A stretch of 64,000 nt of DNA from Cryobacterium cheniae (lineage in GTDB: Bacteria > Actinomycetota > Actinomycetes > Actinomycetales > Microbacteriaceae): assembly GCF_004403395.1 (NCBI RefSeq), contig NZ_SOGN01000048.1, forward strand, positions 43,301-107,300, in the 5' to 3' direction. The notes beneath the pieces are model-generated. The model was not told where the DNA came from, made no database searches, and saw nothing but the letters and a program-made list of their open reading frames with translations. Below, piece after piece: positions 34,096 to 43,213 of the stretch. Each line of letters begins with the position of its first letter. Position 1 is the stretch's first letter. The translations under genes were made by a program, and so were the position numbers.

Positions 34096-35543
34096 TTGTT
34101 CAGCACCGCCTCTAATACTTGCTTTGCAATCGGTGCGGCAAGCAAATTGCCGTACCCCGTCTGGCCGAGTCCCCCGCCATCTTCAACGAGAACGGTGATC
34201 GCATATTTCGGATCCTCCGCAGGAGCGAATCCCGTGAACCACAACGTGTACGGCTCGTCCTCGGCGTTCTCCGCCGTGCCCGTTTTACCTGCCACGTTGA
34301 CCCCGTCTATTCTTGCATTGCTGGCGGCGCCATCCTGGACTCCATTGACCATCATTTGGGTCAGAGTCGCCGCCGTTTCGGGACTCATCACCCGTTCCAT
34401 CGTCTCTGGCTCGAAGACTTGAATCGGACTCAGATTGGGGGCGGTCACCTTGTCGACGAGGTTGGGCGTCATCAGCTGGCCGCCGTTGGCGATGGCGGCC
34501 GAAACCATCGCCATCTGCAGGGTCGTCGCGCGGACATCCGTCTGGCCGAAGGCCGACAATGCGGTCTGCGCGTCGTCGAGAACCGTGGGATACACGCTCT
34601 GGGACACGTCGAGCGGAGTCGAGTAGTCGCTGTTGAAACCGAACTTCTCGGCCGTTTCGCGGATGGCGTCGTCGCCCAACTGCAGGCCGAGTTCGGCCAG
34701 CGGAATATTGCAGGACTGCTTCAAAGCGGTGGCGATGGTCACGGTGTCGCCACCGCCGCAGGTGCCGCCGCCCGAGTTGATGACGACCGCCGACGACCCG
34801 GGCAGCTGGAATGTGGCCGGGTTGGGGAAGGTGCTTTCCGGGGTGAACTTGCCCGATTCCAGGGCGGCCGTCACCACGACCAGCTTGAACACCGATCCGG
34901 GCGGGTTGAGGGCGCCGATGCCGCGGTTGATCAGCGGGTCACCCTCGTCGTTCAGCAGTGACTGATAGCTGTCGGTGACCTGCTGGTTGTCGTGCACGGT
35001 GAGCAGATTCGGGTCGTAGCTGGGCTTGGAGACCATGGCGAGGATGCGACCGGTCGCCGGCTCGGAGACGACAACGGAACCGGTGAGGTCTCCGAGGGCA
35101 TCCCATGCGGCCTGCTGAGCGGCCGGATCGATGGTGACCTCCACGGTGGCTCCAGTGGGGTTCTGGCCTGTGATCAGGGCATTCATCTTATCGAAAAACT
35201 GGGCGTCGGAGGTTCCGCTGAGCTCACGGTTGAGGGCATGCTCGAGTCCGGTCGGCGCGCCGTTGAGCGGGATGAAGCCGGTGATCGGTGCGTAGAGCGG
35301 CCCATTGCTGTAGGTGCGCTGGAACTTGTATTCATCGTCGGCGGGCACCGACAGGGCGATCGGCTCGCCCGCGACGAGGATCGGGCCGCGTTCGACGGAG
35401 TAGCTGTCGTAGAGGGTGCGGGTGTTGCGGGCATCCGCGGACAGGCTGTCCGCCTGGAAGACCTGCACGATTGTCGTCGAGGCGAGCAGGGCCACGAACA
35501 TGAGCAGCACCACGATGCTGACTCGTTTGAGTTCACGATTCAT
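34092..35543 (-). CDS. pbpA: Class B penicillin-binding protein (PbpA/FtsI-like transpeptidase)
   Basis: A 483-residue D,D-transpeptidase that cross-links peptidoglycan. An N-terminal membrane helix (about 8-30) is followed by a pedestal domain and the transpeptidase, with active-site serine S217 in GSVFK (S217-K220), SCN at 277-279 and KTGTA at 420-424. ATG 35543 shares one base with the rodA stop (TGATG); the open frame upstream would run through rodA. It pairs with RodA as the glycan polymerase. Confidence 0.95.
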   Translation of the reverse strand: MNRELKRVSIVVLLMFVALLASTTIVQVFQADSLSADARNTRTLYDSYSVERGPILVAGEPIALSVPADDEYKFQRTYSNGPLYAPITGFIPLNGAPTGLEHALNRELSGTSDAQFFDKMNALITGQNPTGATVEVTIDPAAQQAAWDALGDLTGSVVVSEPATGRILAMVSKPSYDPNLLTVHDNQQVTDSYQSLLNDEGDPLINRGIGALNPPGSVFKLVVVTAALESGKFTPESTFPNPATFQLPGSSAVVINSGGGTCGGGDTVTIATALKQSCNIPLAELGLQLGDDAIRETAEKFGFNSDYSTPLDVSQSVYPTVLDDAQTALSAFGQTDVRATTLQMAMVSAAIANGGQLMTPNLVDKVTAPNLSPIQVFEPETMERVMSPETAATLTQMMVNGVQDGAASNARIDGVNVAGKTGTAENAEDEPYTLWFTGFAPAEDPKYAITVLVEDGGGLGQTGYGNLLAAPIAKQVLEAVLNK

Positions 35544-36949
35544 CAGACCACCAGCCTGGGTTGGTTGCGCACCGTGTCGGAAAGGCGGAGGAGTACGGCC
35601 ACGATAATCCAGTTCGCAATCAGGGAAGACCCGCCGGCGGCGAGGAAGGGTGTGGTCAGCCCGGTGAGGGGAATCACCCGGGTGACACCGCCGATCACGA
35701 TGAAGCACTGCAGGGCGATGACGAAGGAGAGCCCCACGCCGAGAAGCTTGCCGAAGTCGTCATTGCCGGCGAAGCCGATGCGAAAGCCGCGCGCGACGAG
35801 GAGGAGGTAGAGCGCGAGGATCGCGAAGATGCCAGCCAGACCGAGTTCCTCGCCGAGGCTGGCGATGATGTAGTCGCTCTGTGGAACCGGGGTGATCTCC
35901 GGACGGCCTTGGCCCAGGCCTGTGCCGATGAGCCCGCCCTTGGCGAGGCCGAAGAGGCCCTGCACCAGCTGGTAGCTGCCGCCGTCGGCCCCGTAGACAT
36001 CCGGGTTGAGCGCGTCGAGCCAGTTCTGGAACCGGCCGTTGACGTAGTCCAGGGTCTGGCTGGCGATGAGGGCGCCGCCGAGGAAGAGGGACATGCCCAG
36101 CAGTACCCAGCTGAGGCGGCCGGTGGCCAGGTAGAGCATGACCAGGAACAGGCCGAAGTAGAGCAGGGCGGTGCCGAGGTCGCGCTGGAAGATGATCACG
36201 GACATGGACAGCGCCCAGACCACGAGGATCGGGCCGAGGTCGCGGAGGCGCGGAAAACGCATCCAGAGGATTTTCTTGCCCACCATGGAGAGGCTGTCCC
36301 GGTTGCGCACCAGGTAGCCGGCGAAGAAGACGGCGAGGGCGATCTTCGCGATCTCGCCGGGCTGGAAGGTGGCGAACGAGCCGACGCCGATCCACACGCG
36401 CGCCCCGCTGACCTCGCGGCCGAGGCCGGGCACGAGCGGCAGCAACAGCAGGGCCACACCGACGAAACCGGCGACGTAGGTATAGCGGAACAGCACCCGG
36501 TGGTTGCGGATGATCAGGATGACCGCGATCGCGCAGCCGATGGCCAGGGCGCTCCAGGCGGTCTGGCGCACCGATGCGCTGGCCCAGCCGTACTCTTCGT
36601 TGGCCAGGTCGATGCGGTAGATCATGGCGATGCCGAGGCCATTGAGCAGGGTGGCGATGGGCAGGATGAACGGGTCGGCCTCGCGGGCGACGACCCGCAA
36701 CACCACATGCAGTGCCAGGACCAGCACCGACAGTCCGGCGCCGAGCAGAACCAGCGTGGTGTCGATCCGGCCGAGCGCACCGAGCTGAACGAGCACGACG
36801 GTGGCTGCGTTGATGCCGCAGGCGAGGAGCAGCAGGAACAACTCGAGGTTGCGCAGCTTCTGGGGCAGGTGCAGGCGGCGAACGCGACCTGTGCCGAGCG
36901 GGCGCTCGGGCGCATCCGTCGTTGTGGACCGGTTACTGGATGCGGGCAT
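35543..36949 (-). CDS. rodA: SEDS peptidoglycan glycosyltransferase RodA/FtsW
   Basis: A 468-residue polytopic SEDS protein polymerising lipid II into glycan strands together with its class B PBP. About ten to twelve hydrophobic helices are visible. Conserved elements include GARVWIGVGSFATFQPGEIAKIALAVF, SVIIFQRDLGTALLYFG, and QSDYIIASLGEELGLAG. The catalytic aspartate lies in the large loop region typical of SEDS proteins. It overlaps pstP by 17 bases and pbpA by one. The operon position favours RodA over the septal FtsW. Confidence 0.95.
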   Translation of the reverse strand: MPASSNRSTTTDAPERPLGTGRVRRLHLPQKLRNLELFLLLLACGINAATVVLVQLGALGRIDTTLVLLGAGLSVLVLALHVVLRVVAREADPFILPIATLLNGLGIAMIYRIDLANEEYGWASASVRQTAWSALAIGCAIAVILIIRNHRVLFRYTYVAGFVGVALLLLPLVPGLGREVSGARVWIGVGSFATFQPGEIAKIALAVFFAGYLVRNRDSLSMVGKKILWMRFPRLRDLGPILVVWALSMSVIIFQRDLGTALLYFGLFLVMLYLATGRLSWVLLGMSLFLGGALIASQTLDYVNGRFQNWLDALNPDVYGADGGSYQLVQGLFGLAKGGLIGTGLGQGRPEITPVPQSDYIIASLGEELGLAGIFAILALYLLLVARGFRIGFAGNDDFGKLLGVGLSFVIALQCFIVIGGVTRVIPLTGLTTPFLAAGGSSLIANWIIVAVLLRLSDTVRNQPRLVV

Positions 36950-38162
36950 CGTGGAGCCGTTCGACGATGAGCAACGCGTCCGCGAGGGAGGTTGCGCTGA
37001 TGGTTTGTTCCACTTGTTGCCGGTCGTAGACGCGCAATTCGGATACTTCCAGGTTGGTGTCCTCGAAAACGGAGGACAGGGAGATGGGGCCGAGGTCCTG
37101 CTGCACGCCCTGGAAGATGGCGACGGTGCTGCCCTCCACCCCCACGTAGTAGCGGGACTGGGTCCACCGGTAGCCGAGGAAGCCGGCGCCGACGATGGCC
37201 AGGACCAGCAGGATGATGCCGACCAGCCAGGTGATCTTACGGCGGCGGGCGCGGCGGTTGTCTTCCTCGATCAGCTCGGAGAGGTAGTCCTGGGAGTCGG
37301 GCTCGAAATGCGTTTCCCGCACGGGGTGTAGGCGCAGGCTGGACATGCGCAGCGCCCGGCCGCGGTTGGGTTCTTCACCGAAGGCGAGGGGAGCGGATGC
37401 GGACCCGACCACGGTCGGCATGTCGGTGCGTTCGGCGGGCGAGCCGATATCGACGACGACGATGGTGACATTGTCGGGGGCCCCGCCGTCGAGGCTTTCC
37501 TTGACCAGGCGGTCGGCGACTCCCTGCGCGTCGAGGGGGCTGAGGAGGGCCGCGGCGATGCCCGTATTGGAGACCACGCCGCTGAGGCCGTCGGAGCAGA
37601 TCAGCCAGCGGTCACCGGGAAAGGTCGCGAGGATGGAGGTGTCGATCTCCGGCGCCGATTCGACGTCGCCGAGCACGCGCATGAGCACGGAACGGCGCGG
37701 ATGCACCATGGCTTCCGCCTCTGTGATGCGGCCGCTGTCGACGAGTCGCTGCACGAAGGTGTGGTCGATGGTGATCTGAGACAACTCGCCCTCGCGGAGC
37801 AGGTAGATGCGCGAGTCGCCGATGTGCGCGATTGCCACCTCGTCTTCCAGCACGATGAGCGCGCTGACGGTGGTGCCCATGCCGGTGAGTTCGGCGTGCT
37901 CGTACACGGTCTCGGCGAGCTGCGAATTCGCGGCGATCAGAGCCGCCTGCAGGGCGAATTCGGCGTCCTGCGGGGACGGGAAGTCCCGGTCAGCCTCCAT
38001 GATGCGCTTGGTGGCGATCGCCGAGGCGACGTCGCCGCCGGCGTGGCCGCCCATGCCGTCGGCTACCAGGAAGAGATGGCGCCCGGAGTAGCCGGAGTCC
38101 TGGTTGTTGGACCGAATCTTTCCAACGTGGGACGTGGCCGCGCTGTGACTGACTGTCGCCAT
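36933..38162 (-). CDS. pstP: PP2C-family protein phosphatase PstP
   Basis: A 409-residue metal-dependent Ser/Thr phosphatase opposing PknA/PknB. The PP2C metal motifs are DGMGGHAGG, GTTVSALIV, HIGDSRIYLL, CSDGLSG and GGAPDNVTIVVVD. After a cytoplasmic linker with many acidic residues comes one membrane helix (about 310-332) and an outer C-terminal domain of about 75 residues. It starts four bases after fhaB and overlaps rodA by 17 bases. Confidence 0.96.
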   Translation of the reverse strand: MATVSHSAATSHVGKIRSNNQDSGYSGRHLFLVADGMGGHAGGDVASAIATKRIMEADRDFPSPQDAEFALQAALIAANSQLAETVYEHAELTGMGTTVSALIVLEDEVAIAHIGDSRIYLLREGELSQITIDHTFVQRLVDSGRITEAEAMVHPRRSVLMRVLGDVESAPEIDTSILATFPGDRWLICSDGLSGVVSNTGIAAALLSPLDAQGVADRLVKESLDGGAPDNVTIVVVDIGSPAERTDMPTVVGSASAPLAFGEEPNRGRALRMSSLRLHPVRETHFEPDSQDYLSELIEEDNRRARRRKITWLVGIILLVLAIVGAGFLGYRWTQSRYYVGVEGSTVAIFQGVQQDLGPISLSSVFEDTNLEVSELRVYDRQQVEQTISATSLADALLIVERLHDARIQ

Positions 38163-38166
38163 GCAG

Positions 38167-38736
38167 CTACCGCCGGAGCTCGAAGCTGGTCGCGCCGATT
38201 TTGACGGTGGTGTTCAGGGGGACCGGGGTCGGCACGGTCAGGCGGTTGCCCGCGAGGAAGGTGCCGTTGGTGGAATCGAGATCCTGGATCATCCACTTGT
38301 CATGCCAGAGCATCAGACGTGCGTGGTGGGTGGATGTGTAGTCGTCACGGATGACCAGGCTCGAGTCGCCCGATCGACCGATCGTGACCGAGTCGCCGGT
38401 GAGCGGGAACTCGGTGCCGGCCTTCGAGCCGGAGGTGATCACGAGGCGGGTCGCGTTCTGGCTGGTGGCCTTGTCGTCCGCGGCGGCGTTCGCCGGGCTC
38501 GGCCGGGCCGTGAACTGCTCCGTCGGCGCGGAGGCCGATGATGCGGGCGGCAGGGTGACGGCGCTCGGGAACGCGGCGGGCGCGCCGACGGGGGCCGCGG
38601 CATCCGCCTGCATCTTGCGCGCGCGTTGGCCGAAGAGGTCGCTGCGCAGGGCGTAGACGATGCCGAAGATGAAGAGCCACAGAACGAGAAGGAATCCGAG
38701 GCGGAGCACCAGGAGGGTGAGCTCGCTGACGCTCAT
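38167..38736 (-). CDS. fhaB: FHA-domain protein FhaB/FipA
   Basis: A 189-residue protein with an N-terminal membrane helix (about 6-30, LTLLVLRLGFLLVLWLFIFG) and a C-terminal FHA phosphothreonine-binding domain (about 95-188) carrying SGDSSLVIRDDYTSTHHARL and DLDSTNGTF. FhaB/FipA links PknA/PknB phosphorylation to septum and wall enzymes. The middle linker is Ala/Ser-rich. Overlaps fhaA by four bases. Confidence 0.94.
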   Translation of the reverse strand: MSVSELTLLVLRLGFLLVLWLFIFGIVYALRSDLFGQRARKMQADAAAPVGAPAAFPSAVTLPPASSASAPTEQFTARPSPANAAADDKATSQNATRLVITSGSKAGTEFPLTGDSVTIGRSGDSSLVIRDDYTSTHHARLMLWHDKWMIQDLDSTNGTFLAGNRLTVPTPVPLNTTVKIGATSFELRR

Positions 38737-39485
38737 GCGGTGGGCCCCCAGAATCCGTCCATGTCGCGTCGCTCGCGGCCGCCGTCGCGGCGACGCTCGG
38801 TCACGGGCTCGGACGACGAGGAGGCCTGCGCGATGACCCGGAAGACGATGCGGGTTCGGCCGATGGTGACGACGGAGTCGGGCTCGAGGATGGCCTGCTT
38901 CACCGGCGAGCCGTTGAGCTGTGAACCGTTGGTCGAGCCGAGGTCGCGCACCTGGGCGCGGGAGCCGTCCCAGAGGATCTCGACGTGACGGCGGGAGGTT
39001 CCGGAGTCGTCGATGGTGATGTCGGCATCGCTGCCGCGGCCGATGACGGTGTGCGATTGCGTGAGGGGGTAACGCTTGCCGTTGACCTCGACCACAGGGA
39101 TCCAGGAGACGCTGCCCTTGATGGTGCTGGAGTCAATCTGGACCATGCCCTCGCTCAGGCCGCGGTCCGCGGACAGGGTGATCGAGACGCCGCCGGCGAA
39201 CTGGTAGCGCTGTTCGCGGCCGTGCTGCTGCACGAGTTCGGTGAGTTCGTCGAGGAGGGTCTGGCCGAGCGCCGACATGCGCTGGAAGTCGGCGTGGCTC
39301 ATCCGCACCGTAAAGCGATTGGGCGCGAGGATGCGATCGCGGGACACGACCGCTGCTTTTGTGTCGAGCTCGCGACGCAGCGCTGAGGTGATCTCCACCG
39401 GCTGCAGTCCCGACTTGAAGGTCTTGGCGAACGCACCGTTGACGGCGCGCTCGAGACCCTTTTCAAAACTATCCAGAATGCCCAC
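38733..39485 (-). CDS. fhaA: FHA-domain protein FhaA (DUF3662-FHA)
   Basis: A 250-residue cytosolic protein with an N-terminal DUF3662 domain (about 1-115) and a C-terminal FHA domain (about 140-220) with VIGRGSDADI, SRRHVEI and DLGSTNGS. In mycobacteria FhaA is the partner of the lipid-II flippase regulator MviN and a substrate of PknB. GTG 39485 has GGGAG upstream. It is the first gene of the kinase-wall operon. Confidence 0.94.
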   Translation of the reverse strand: MGILDSFEKGLERAVNGAFAKTFKSGLQPVEITSALRRELDTKAAVVSRDRILAPNRFTVRMSHADFQRMSALGQTLLDELTELVQQHGREQRYQFAGGVSITLSADRGLSEGMVQIDSSTIKGSVSWIPVVEVNGKRYPLTQSHTVIGRGSDADITIDDSGTSRRHVEILWDGSRAQVRDLGSTNGSQLNGSPVKQAILEPDSVVTIGRTRIVFRVIAQASSSSEPVTERRRDGGRERRDMDGFWGPTA

Positions 39486-39724
39486 AGGTCTCCCGATCCG
39501 ATCCTTTCGGCTATGAGCATGTTACTTGTCTCAAGTGTTAACTCACCCGCCGGGCGATACCCGGCAAGGGTTGTCATCCTACGGGAGGGAGCCCGTGTCG
39601 CGATTTCGGGCGATAATCCTGTGGGTGTTCAGGATGTTCGCCACGCCGCGCGGGCCCGTGTTTGCGGGGCCTGCCCGGCTCGAATGGCGGAGTGCCCTCG
39701 GAAAGTGCTAATCTTCCTAAGTTC

Positions 39725-39808
39725 GCGCGAGTGGCGGAATTGGCAGACGCGCTGGCTTCAGGTGCCAGTGTTCGAAAGGACGTGGGGGTTCAAGTCCCCC
39801 CTCGCGCA
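39725..39808 (+). tRNA. tRNA-Leu (CAG)
   Basis: An 84-base class II tRNA with acceptor GCGCGAG/CTCGCGC, anticodon stem CTGGC/GCCAG around TTCAGGT (anticodon CAG), a variable arm and T-arm GGTTCAAGT. A TAATCT -10 hexamer at 39709-39714 lies 10 bases upstream. Confidence 0.96.
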
Positions 39809-39850
39809 CAGTGGACAAGATGGGTTGATTGCCTACGACCCAGTCGGACG

Positions 39851-39880
39851 GAGAGGCCCCCGAGCAATCGGGGGCCTCTC
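39851..39880. terminator. Hairpin after tRNA-Leu
   Basis: A perfect 13-bp stem GAGAGGCCCCCGA/TCGGGGGCCTCTC with a GCAA loop. No clean T run follows (GTCGTT), so it is a weaker or Rho-independent-like terminator; it also shields the convergent DUF222 remnant. Confidence 0.6.
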
Positions 39881-39900
39881 GTCGTTAATGAGCGCAGGAT

Positions 39901-40668
39901 CTAGAGCTCCGCGCTCTTGCTCGGGAGTGCGATCAACTTCTGTTCCGGGTCGACCTCCACCGGTGGCCGAAGCCAGTACTCCGTCCCGGTCCGGATGATC
40001 GCCCAGTGTTGGTTATGTAGTAGCAGGTGGTGTGGATGGCAGAGGAGTACTCCGTCGGCGGCGATCTGATCCGTGGTGCGCGGGTCGTCCTGGATGCGCT
40101 TCGCCCAGGCAGCCTCCTCCTTGTCGACGAAACGGACGCCTCCGCGGCGGGGTGCGGTGATGGAGTCGAGGACGGAGAGCACGAACTCGCCGTCTTCCGG
40201 GGCGAACAGCCCGTTCAGGCGCACGATGCCGTTGCTGAGCCGGAAGGCCTTCAGGTAGCGGTCGCCGTGGGCCTGCTTCTCCCGGGCGGCGATGCCGGCC
40301 TCGTCGAGCCTGTCGCGCTGGCGCCTCGCGCGTTTGAAGACCTGGTCTGCGTTCAATGACCGCGCCTCGGCGAGGAGGGATTCGAGCGCCTCAGCCAGCT
40401 TGTCGGAGGTGACGGCGGCATCGATCTGGCCGAGCCCGGAACGAATCGACTCGGCCGCACACGACGCTGCTCTCGGTACTGCGCGGGCGGTCCTGGCCCG
40501 ACCTCGCGACCGTGGCCCGGCTCGAGAACGGCCTGGGCGTCGACCTGTGGCCCGGGCGCCTCCACCCAGGAATAGGAACGGCGGTCGACCGGCATGGTTC
40601 GTAGCGCCCATTGACACGCGCCACCGAACGTCCGTCGAAGATACGTCTATCCACAGGCCTGTGGACAA
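39901..40668 (-). pseudogene. Decayed DUF222/HNH-endonuclease gene
   Basis: Homology to the DUF222-HNH family starts abruptly near 40455 (AESIRSGLGQIDAAVT), continues through LNADQVFKRARRQRDRLDEAG and ends TTDQIAAD, then jumps straight to GVLLCHPHHLLLHNQHWAIIRT, the last part of the HNH domain. The section between, including most of the HNH start, is missing, and the N-terminal half of DUF222 is lost or out of frame (residues before about 72 look unrelated). The usual CxxHH end motif is altered to CHPHH. These genes are abundant in Microbacteriaceae and may be mobile; this copy is a relic. Confidence 0.8.
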
Positions 40669-40735
40669 GTCTGTGGACAGAAGGGTGATAACTCTCTGTT
40701 ACCCGCTCAATTGCTGGCAAGTAAGCTGTGGATAA
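40647..40735. promoter_or_regulatory. DnaA-box cluster 28 kb from oriC
   Basis: Four boxes in 89 bases: CTATCCACA (40647-40655), TGTGGACAA (40660-40668, exact TTGTCCACA on the minus strand), TGTGGACAG (40672-40680) and TGTGGATAA (40727-40735, exact TTATCCACA on the minus strand). The first two form a CCACAGGCCTGTGG palindrome. The 175 bases between the DUF222 remnant and mvaA otherwise show no gene. Confidence 0.75.
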
Positions 40736-40843
40736 CTTCCGACCATTCCGGTGCACGGTGCCCGAATCCGGCGCTTTCCACCCCGGCCATCAATAGGATG
40801 CCCGGCTGCGCATACCTCGAATGCACGTTCAAAATGCCGGTGG

Positions 40844-43213
40844 TCAGCGGATCTCGGTGAGGTACGTGGTGTAGCCGGCGCTGCGCATCGCGCTGATGAT
40901 CGGGTCGGTTCCGCCGGGTTCGGCGATGGCGATCATGGCGCCGCCGCCCCCACCGCCGGTCAGCTTAGCCCCGAGGGCGCCGGCCCGCCGGGCGATCGCC
41001 ACCAGCGCCTCGATCTCCGGGCTCGACACCTGCAGGGCGTTGAGCAGTCCCTGGTTGATGTTCATCAGTTCGCCGAGCTCGGCGATATCGCCGCGGCGGA
41101 GCGCGTCGACGCCGGCCAGCACCAGCCCGTCGATCTGGCTGAAGATGGCGTCGTAGCGGGCGGGGTTGCGCTGCCAGGCGCTGCGCACCAGGCCCACGGT
41201 CTGCGCGGTGAGGGACTGCACCCCGGACAGGCCGATCACGATGGGGATCGGATGGGGAGTGAAGATGTCGCGGATCGTGTGGCCGCCGGGGGCATCCGTC
41301 TTCTGGAACAGAACCGACCGGCCGAAGGTGGCGACGGTGTTGTCGATGCCCGACGGGGTGCCGTGCACGATCTGTTCGCATTCGAAGGCGAGGCTGGAGA
41401 CCTCGGCGTCGCTGATCGTGATCTGAAAGCTGTCGGCGACTGCGCGGATCAGGGCCACGGCGAACGCGGCGGAGGCACCCAGGCCGCTGGCGCGCGGCAG
41501 GTGCGAGAAGACGTCGACCCGGAGGCCGGCGGCGGATACTCCGAGGCGGGCGGCGATCAGCGCCGCCACCCGGTGCGACAGGTCCGCGCGGATCGGTTCG
41601 CGCACCGAGCCGTCGACGTCCCAGTCGGCGATGACCGGTTCGCGGAGCGACGCCTGCCGGGTGACCTGCGCCCGCACCGACAGCCCGATCGGGGCGGCGA
41701 TCGCGTGGTAGCCGTAGACGACGGAATGCTCGCCCATCAGGATGATCTTGCCGTAGCCGAGGTGGGCATCCGGACCGGGGGCGCTGGGTGCGGGGGCAGG
41801 GGCAGCACTGTGCGTGGGGGTGGCCGCAGCCGCGGGTTCGGAGAGAGGTACAGACGAGGTGACGGATGCCGCGGCGCCGGACCCGGCATCCGTGGCGCCC
41901 GGACCGGTGGCCCGGTCGCCGTCGCTGCCCTCGTCGAGGGCCTGCATGATCTGGCGCGCCTTCCACACCTTGATTTCGCCGTCGGCGATGAGCTTCTCCA
42001 CGACCTCCTCGAACCGGGTTCCGCCGGCGCCGGCGGCGGCGGCCACGGCCCGCGCGTGCAGGCGCATGTGGCCGTGCTGGATGCCGTTGGTCGACAGCGC
42101 CTTGAGGGCGGCCAGGTTCTGGGCCAGCCCCACGGCGGCCATCACCTCGGCCAGCTCGGCGGCCGAGGACACCCCGAGGATGGTGTGGGCGAGGCGCACG
42201 GCGGGGTTCGACTCGACCTGGCCGCCGACCGTGCCGACCTTCAGCGGGATGGTCAGTTCGCCGACGAGATCGCCGGTGTTGTTCACGCTCCAGGTGGTGA
42301 GCGGGCCGTAGCCGTCCCCGCGCCCGGCGTAGGCGTGGGCCGCCGCCTCGATCGCCCGCCAGTCGTTGCCGGTGGCGAGGGCGACGGCGTCGATGCCGTT
42401 CATGATGCCCTTGTTGTGCGTGGTGGCCCGGTAGGGGTCCATCGCCGCGAACTCGTTCGCGAGCACGATGCCGTCGCGCACCCGAACGCCTGGGAAATCG
42501 GCGGTCTCGAGCAGCGCGTGCGGGATCACGGCACTGGCGCGCACCAGGGCCCGGTCGGTGAGGTTGGAGAGGATGCGCAGGAACACGCGGCCGCCGCTGA
42601 TCTCCTCGACCAGCGGGGCGAGCCGTTCGCACATCGAGTTGACGAGGTTGGCGCCCATCGCGTCGCGGGTATCGACGAGCAGGTGCACGACGAGAAGCTC
42701 GCCGTTCTCGGCCGTCGCGCCGCGCAGGAACACCTCGACACCACGGGCTCCGCCGCCGCGCGCCACCATGTTCGGATGCCCGCTGTTGGCCAGTTGCACG
42801 AGTTCCTCGCCGCGCGCGAGCAGGTCGGCCCGGGCCCGCACTGGGTCGATAAGGTCGACGACCTGGATCTGGCCGATCAGCAGGGGGTCGTCGGCGACGC
42901 TCGTGAACCCGCCGGCCTGGCGCACCAGCCGGGCTGTGGAACTGACCGCGGCGACGATGGAGGGCTCTTCGACCACCATCGGCACCAGATAGTCCCGGTC
43001 GTTGATCTGGAAGTTCAGGCCGAGCCCCATCGGCATCGAGAACACGCCGATCACGTTCTCGATCAACCGGTCGGCGGCCACCACGTCGAGGGCGGAGGTT
43101 CCGGCGGACAGGGCGGCCGCGGCATCCGGTGTCAGAACGCCGCGTTGCTGCAGGAGAGCGATGCGCTCACCGACCGACAGCTGGTAGAAGCGGGGGATGC
43201 GGGACCGGCTCAT
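40844..43213 (-). CDS. mvaA-mvaK1: Fused class II HMG-CoA reductase - mevalonate kinase
   Basis: A 789-residue two-enzyme fusion. Residues 1 to about 428 are a class II (degradative-type) HMG-CoA reductase: SIENV-type IENVIGVFSMPMGLGLNF, E83 region VVEEPS, DAMGANLVN (184-192), K268 in THNKGIMNGI, and H380/H382 near the end (GIQHGHMRLHAR). A linker of about 55 residues rich in Ala/Pro/Ser (430-484) leads to a GHMP kinase, with YGKIILMGEHSVVYG, the ATP loop PRASGLGASAAFAVAL and GAKLTGGGGGGAMIA. It would turn HMG-CoA into mevalonate and then 5-phosphomevalonate. The ATG overlap with mvaK2 is four bases. Confidence 0.92.
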   Translation of the reverse strand: MSRSRIPRFYQLSVGERIALLQQRGVLTPDAAAALSAGTSALDVVAADRLIENVIGVFSMPMGLGLNFQINDRDYLVPMVVEEPSIVAAVSSTARLVRQAGGFTSVADDPLLIGQIQVVDLIDPVRARADLLARGEELVQLANSGHPNMVARGGGARGVEVFLRGATAENGELLVVHLLVDTRDAMGANLVNSMCERLAPLVEEISGGRVFLRILSNLTDRALVRASAVIPHALLETADFPGVRVRDGIVLANEFAAMDPYRATTHNKGIMNGIDAVALATGNDWRAIEAAAHAYAGRGDGYGPLTTWSVNNTGDLVGELTIPLKVGTVGGQVESNPAVRLAHTILGVSSAAELAEVMAAVGLAQNLAALKALSTNGIQHGHMRLHARAVAAAAGAGGTRFEEVVEKLIADGEIKVWKARQIMQALDEGSDGDRATGPGATDAGSGAAASVTSSVPLSEPAAAATPTHSAAPAPAPSAPGPDAHLGYGKIILMGEHSVVYGYHAIAAPIGLSVRAQVTRQASLREPVIADWDVDGSVREPIRADLSHRVAALIAARLGVSAAGLRVDVFSHLPRASGLGASAAFAVALIRAVADSFQITISDAEVSSLAFECEQIVHGTPSGIDNTVATFGRSVLFQKTDAPGGHTIRDIFTPHPIPIVIGLSGVQSLTAQTVGLVRSAWQRNPARYDAIFSQIDGLVLAGVDALRRGDIAELGELMNINQGLLNALQVSSPEIEALVAIARRAGALGAKLTGGGGGGAMIAIAEPGGTDPIISAMRSAGYTTYLTEIR

